A program made the translations under genes and the position numbers. 64,000 bases of DNA, from the NCBI GenBank assembly GCA_013398295.1, contig VZSF01007300.1:62001-126000 (forward strand), read 5' to 3'. Shown here one piece after another: positions 60,101 through 64,000 of this stretch (its first letter is position 1; each line of letters opens with the position of its first letter). The notes beneath the pieces were generated by a model that saw only the letters and a program-made list of their open reading frames with translations, did not search any database and was not told the DNA's origin. This DNA is from Chionis minor. Its lineage: Eukaryota > Chordata > Aves > Charadriiformes > Chionididae.

Positions 60101-63100
60101 GCCAGGTGATGCTAATTTTTTTACAACTGCATACAAATGTGTTCCTTTATCAGCCCAGGCATAGGTATCTCCTCCTATGTGAGGGACAATCTTCCATGTT
60201 TTAAAAAGCTAAAGACATTCTGGTGCTTCAGAATCAAATGGATTTCTTATTCAAATAAAATCTAACCACCCATTAACTTTTTTGCTCACGCTCTTTTGCT
60301 GATAAAACTGCCTGTACTGCGTGTATGAAAATGTGCTTGTATCGCATAAGGTGCGATGAGTGGAAGGCTTATTTCAGTCATAGATTGACTTTTTTCTTTG
60401 ATGAGAACTAATGTCACTAGATTTCTATTTCAGGAATAATTCTAAAGGTTTTGAGACCTATAGGCTGGTATCAGTGACTCTGTGTGTGGAAAGAATAATT
60501 AAATGAAATTGTGAACTTAGCTCTGGCATCTTAATTCTAACACTAATAATAATAACTTCAAGGATTCGGTATTTGGAGTGGCTTTCATACTGTGAGAAGA
60601 TACATAAACTAGGAGTCCTTTTTTTTTTTTTTTAAAAATAAACTAAACTAGACAGGTTTTTTAGAGGGGATACCTAAAGGTCCTTAAAGGAGTGAACTGT
60701 CTCTGTAGATATGGAATAGTTTACTATTTCATCTTGTATTCCTTAGTTTCTGAAGTGATCCGGAAACTAATTGAAAATGAGATTTTCTTTCTTTCTTTTT
60801 TTTTTTTACATCCATTATGTAACTAAACTGTTGAACTTTCTGCCACGGGATATTGTGGAGGCCAGAACCAAATAGAGGTATTAAACATGGTGGTATGAAT
60901 GGAAGCTCTGACTGACAAAGCCTCTGAATGCTTAATTTTCAAAAGCTAAAATTGTGCTTGGGGAAACATCCTGTTTCTCATAGTTTGCCTGAGTGTTTGC
61001 TATTGGTTATTAGTGGTAGCAGGACAGTAGCCTGGATGAACCTGTAGTTTAACCTGCTGAAGCAGTTTTCAACGCTTCCCTTTGTAGGGCACCTTTATAA
61101 GGTAAATGTGCCTGTTGTGGTTACACAAGCTCCAGGAGATGCAAGTGTTCTACGTCATCCTGTTCACCAGCTATTTCAGCCCCTTGGGCAGCCTCCAGTT
61201 CTGCAAGCCAACGTTGCCAGTGTTGCGCAGGTGAACGCAGCTTCTGCCCAGGCAGCTGCCGAAACATTGCAACCCCAGGAGACTGCTGTCCAACAGACCA
61301 CGGTATTTCAACCAAATGTTACAGAAAAAAACCACCTGGAGAACTCTGCCAGTACTATGCTGGTCCAGCAGCCTTCTGTGAGTCAGCAGCAACTTGCAGC
61401 GAATGCAGTGTTGAGCCAGTGTGCAGACTCAACAGAAAAGTCCCGGCACGGCGATCTTCACACAGCTGTGTTTACTCCAGAATCCTCCAAAGGGTTTTCT
61501 CCCACTGAATCCTTGGCAAGCAACTCGAGCAGCGTACTGCTGGATGTGGAGGGGCAGTTAGACGTTGAGCCTCAGGGGTTGGTGCAGCAGCAGGTGTCTG
61601 ATGATATTATTGACCTGATTATCACGAGCCAAAGTTTTGCTGATAACGCTGTTCTGAAAGATGAGGACAGCATTGCTTCCTCTGACAAGGTAAGACCTTT
61701 TCTTTCTCAGCTGGCGGAAACACATCTGTTGGAGATGGTTGTTTGAAGTATCCTAAGACGTGATCTAACACATCTGTAAGTGACAAGTAGCACCTCTAGA
61801 TTATAATAATAAAAATTTATTTTGAAGCTCATTCTTGAGCTTGCTTTGAACAGCAATAACTGATTGCTTATTGTCACGTTAAGAATTTGTCACAAATATT
61901 GATGAAATACTGGGATTGAAGAGAATGTAAATCTAAAAAATGCTAAAAGTGTAATGGGTAGATAGAATGTATTCTTAGATTTACTATTTTGGGGGATAAT
62001 AGTTTTATTTTTTTGTGACTGAGCAGACATAAATGACCCCTTGAACTTCTGTGTCATTCTGACATTGAATCTGCATATGGATACTGGCCAGTTGTGGGCA
62101 AATTGCTTTTGCGGTGTCAGCTGGGTTTAGTTTTAACTTGTAATGTGTGAAGAGTGTTTAACTTGCAATGAGAATGCATATTGAGTATGAGAAGTCAGAT
62201 TTGGTAAGTGAAAATCAGACGGAAGGAAATGTATTTCCTTGGGAAAAATCCTGAACAAACTAGAATTCGGATAGAGCTGTTTCGAAAACTTGAATGATTT
62301 TCAATTAGCAGGCAGCTTTTCTGACCTCATTTGACTTTTGTTCTAGAAATTATTTGCAGATGTTTTAAGTTTAGGCTGGCTTGCTGACTTTGAGTTGCAA
62401 TGCTTGTGATTGAGGCAAATATATTAAATGCAAATTTAATGAGAGTAATGACAAATGACTAAACAGAAAGCATGTTATATTGCTCATCTGAACTTCAATG
62501 GCAGGATGATGAGGACTGTCTGTAGTAAGAATGGAAGGTCAAAACAAAGTGTTATTTTTTTGAACTAGAAAGTGTATATGGATGTGAATTAAATGCTACA
62601 ATAAAGATTTAATGAGAAACTGAATATGGTTGAAAGCTTAAAGCCCTTTTATGCTCCTGTGAATGATCTGTTTAGGAATTCTAGCACTTTTATGAACACT
62701 AACTTGAAGTACTGAAATATTTACTGTCTCTTTCAGCTTTTTATACCTTGATTAAACAAAGCATTTTGATTGAGTTGAGGGAGAGGGATGAGTTAATCTC
62801 GACTTTTATTTTAAAAATGAAAAATGCTGGTTTTTGGGACAGGGGAGTAGCTTGTTTCCTTTTTTGTTTGTTTTGTTTTTGGAGTTTTCTTTGCAATAGA
62901 AATTCTAAAGGCTTGCTTGATCGTCTTTTTCTTAAGAAGTTGTTTGAGTACAGTGGTGTTTACAGAAAGGGCTAAGAAAATGTCTTTCTATATTGCTGGG
63001 GATATTTGTCATGGATTCCATTTAAGGTTAGGTGTAAGAACAAGATTTGCAAATGTATTCAGGGTTTACAAGTAGGCCAGGACTTGAAACTCTCATTTTA

Positions 63101-63495
63101 GTGCCCCAATCTTTTTGCTTTATTAGACAAAAATCTCAGGCTTTGTACTGAACATTGAAAACTAATGTGTTAATTCACAAGCTGTCTCTGGTCTCTTTTA
63201 TCCTTGTCAGATGGAACCTACTGAGCAGATGGAATCTAATTTACGATCAGAGAAGGATATCTGCAGTGACATTGAAGGCATAATTCAGCTAGATGGTACT
63301 GGTGATGTTTCTCCCAAGGAAGAGATATCACATACAAAAGATAGGGAAGAGAATGAATTCATTGGCATTATTGAATCAGAGGATCTAAAAGTTCTAGAGG
63401 ATGAGGAAGACGATGATGAAGAATGTGACAGTATTTCAAACACGGAGTCTAGCAGTGGTGGTGATGAGGAGCCCCAGATAGACATAGTTGAGGAG
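54083..63495 (+). CDS. GTF2A1L: GTF2A1L, TFIIA alpha/beta-like factor, N-terminal 427 codons (3' end outside window)
   Basis: Germ-cell paralogue of the large TFIIA subunit (ALF, TFIIA-tau). TFIIA binds TBP at promoters and stabilises the pre-initiation complex. Exons: 54083-54103, 56331-56432, 56736-56859, 58477-58529, 59786-59879, 61088-61689 and 63211-63495, all GT-AG with continuous frame. Residues about 8-60 (PKLYKSVIEDVIEGVRELFA, LWETKVMQSKATEGFF) form the conserved N-terminal helical domain that pairs with TFIIA-gamma. The middle is Gln/Val/Ser-rich and variable. The seventh exon is strongly acidic (LEDEEDDDEECDSIS, ending IDIVEE). The C-terminal beta-barrel (about 60 residues) must lie beyond 64000. 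Human is 478 residues, so the expected length is about 490. Confidence 0.96.
54104..56330 (+). other. GTF2A1L: GTF2A1L intron 1
   Basis: About 2.2 kb. The first 300 bp belong to the CpG island; an A-run lies at 54404-54422. Open frames at 54.4-54.8 kb have no homology. Nothing else recognised. Confidence 0.8.
56331..56432 (+). CDS. GTF2A1L: GTF2A1L exon 2 (34 codons)
   Basis: PKLYKSVIEDVIEGVRELFA through EEQVLKDLKQ, after GGGTTTTTTTTATAG and before GTTTGT. Phase 0 at both ends. It is the exon used by the human STON1 read-through fusion. Confidence 0.97.
56433..56735 (+). other. GTF2A1L: GTF2A1L intron 2
   Basis: A 303-bp intron with acceptor AATAATCTTTCTGCAG; nothing else seen. Confidence 0.9.
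56736..56859 (+). CDS. GTF2A1L: GTF2A1L exon 3
   Basis: LWETKVMQSKATEGFFRHSH through HNFHRVLQASA, ending with one base of a split codon before GTCAGA. It completes the N-terminal TFIIA domain. Confidence 0.95.
56860..58476 (+). other. GTF2A1L: GTF2A1L intron 3
   Basis: About 1.6 kb. Contains a T-run at 57830-57845 and a possible relic of an ancient amniote repeat near 57948-57996 (CTGATCCTGCTGAAGTCAGT). No gene. Confidence 0.75.
58477..58529 (+). CDS. GTF2A1L: GTF2A1L exon 4 (53 bp)
   Basis: Acceptor TTTTTTTTCCATATAG; reads ASLVIPAGRGFQHFVADL, ending phase 0 before GTACGT. ASLVIPAGR is identical in human. Confidence 0.9.
58530..59785 (+). other. GTF2A1L: GTF2A1L intron 4
   Basis: About 1.25 kb, AT-rich; no repeat family or gene recognised. 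Confidence 0.8.
59786..59879 (+). CDS. GTF2A1L: GTF2A1L exon 5
   Basis: GASRAGATLTLPSGIAYPIH then VPAGVTLQTAA. YPIHVPAGVTLQT matches human. Ends with one base of a split glycine before GTAAGA. Confidence 0.93.
59880..61087 (+). other. GTF2A1L: GTF2A1L intron 5
   Basis: About 1.2 kb with T-runs at 60619-60633 and 60785-60807. A short stretch at 60840-60870 (CTTTCTGCCACGGGATATTG) looks like eroded interspersed repeat, not assignable. Confidence 0.7.
61088..61689 (+). CDS. GTF2A1L: GTF2A1L exon 6 (large variable exon)
   Basis: Opens GHLYKVNVPVVVTQAPGDAS and runs to DEDSIASSDK before GTAAGA: 602 bp, Gln/Ala/Val/Ser-rich. It is the fast-evolving linker of TFIIA large subunits; only short blocks (LYKVNVP, HLENA) match human. 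Confidence 0.93.
61690..63210 (+). other. GTF2A1L: GTF2A1L intron 6
   Basis: About 1.5 kb, AT-rich; nothing recognised. Confidence 0.8.
63211..63495 (+). CDS. GTF2A1L: GTF2A1L exon 7 (acidic region)
   Basis: Acceptor CTTTTATCCTTGTCAG; MEPTEQMESNLRSEKDICSD through EEPQIDIVEE, 95 codons, phase 0, then GTAATT. EIIQVDGSGD-type and ENEFLGNI-type human blocks are represented by GIIQLDGTGD and ENEFIGII. Confidence 0.95.
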
Positions 63496-64000
63496 GTAAT
63501 TTGCTTTTAAGCTTTGTGAATCACATTACAATAGTGTATCTGTCTTGACTGCTGAGTTGTTGGACCCAGAACAGTTCCTGGTAAGTTTCGTGCAGACAAT
63601 GCCTAGTTAAGCTACATACTTCTTGAGATAGGAGGTACTACTGAGAAATTACTGGAGAGCTCATTATGAGAAGTGTGGACAAATGAAAGATATGTTGAGA
63701 AGTAATTTGTTTATTGGATGAATTAAAATACTTAATTACCAGAATTAAAGTTCTATGGTAGAACCCTGGCCTTGGTGGAATGGAGTTCTGCTTTTTATGT
63801 ACGTTAGATCGAGATGCAAATCTCAGCTTCTTTTCCTTCTGAAGGACCACAGTGGATTAGACAGAGAAGAGAACTCGTAAAAGTTTGTATGTTTCCTAGG
63901 AAAAGGCTTTTCTTAAAGATAGGCAACTTTGTATCCTAGAGATTCACAAGAGAATTGACTCATAACATTTGGTGTTCAAATAAATACCAGTTGATTAGTA
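63496..64000 (+). other. GTF2A1L: GTF2A1L intron 7 (5' part)
   Basis: AT-rich intron running off the window; no further exon seen. Confidence 0.85.

Noticed and set aside
1..64000. CRISPR arrays, operons, prophage or bacterial mobile systems
   Set aside because: The window is spliced vertebrate DNA; no regularly spaced repeats with unique spacers were seen.

Overview
The window is vertebrate nuclear DNA, almost certainly from a bird. Genes are split into short exons with long introns, there are several CR1 LINE fragments with the avian 3' end, and the three genes found keep the amniote order PPP1R21 - STON1 - GTF2A1L (human 2p16; I expect chicken chromosome 3), all on the + strand. There are no prokaryotic features, no CRISPR array and no recognisable RNA gene.

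Layout. 1-10.1 kb: the last six coding exons of PPP1R21 (214 codons, 599-8902) and its 3'UTR, with a poly(A) signal at 10087. One intron uses a GC donor. 10.1-17.8 kb: intergenic sequence without a gene I can support. 17.2-19.0 kb: a GC-rich, CpG-rich patch that is probably the STON1 promoter/first exon. It is badly assembled: single Ns, a 22-N gap and a 211-bp exact duplication, followed by about 840 bp of pyrimidine-rich repeat. 19-30 kb: STON1 5' intron, with a large imperfect inverted repeat at 22.0-23.07 kb. 30.0-43.3 kb: STON1 coding exons (740 codons in all), with a CR1 copy and an unexplained block carrying splice-like sites and a poly(A) signal in the 10.2-kb intron. 43.3-53.9 kb: intergenic, with three more CR1 copies and ancient palindromic amniote repeats. 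53.9-64 kb: GTF2A1L, with a CpG-island promoter containing a near-perfect RFX X-box and seven exons covering the first 427 codons. The C-terminal exons lie beyond the window.

The genes do not form a pathway. PPP1R21 belongs to an endosomal Rab5-effector complex, STON1 is a clathrin/AP-2-type endocytic adaptor, and GTF2A1L is a germ-cell paralogue of the TFIIA large subunit. The tandem arrangement of the last two matters. The penultimate STON1 exon and GTF2A1L exon 2 are both phase 0, so the read-through fusion known in humans (STON1-GTF2A1L, or SALF) is also possible in frame here.

I did not find an undescribed biological system. The items most worth checking are the inverted repeat, the X-box, the conserved fusion phase, the assembly artefact over the STON1 promoter, and the unexplained 36.4-38.2 kb block. 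Exon boundaries were read by eye from splice consensus, reading-frame continuity and recalled human homologues; no alignment was run.
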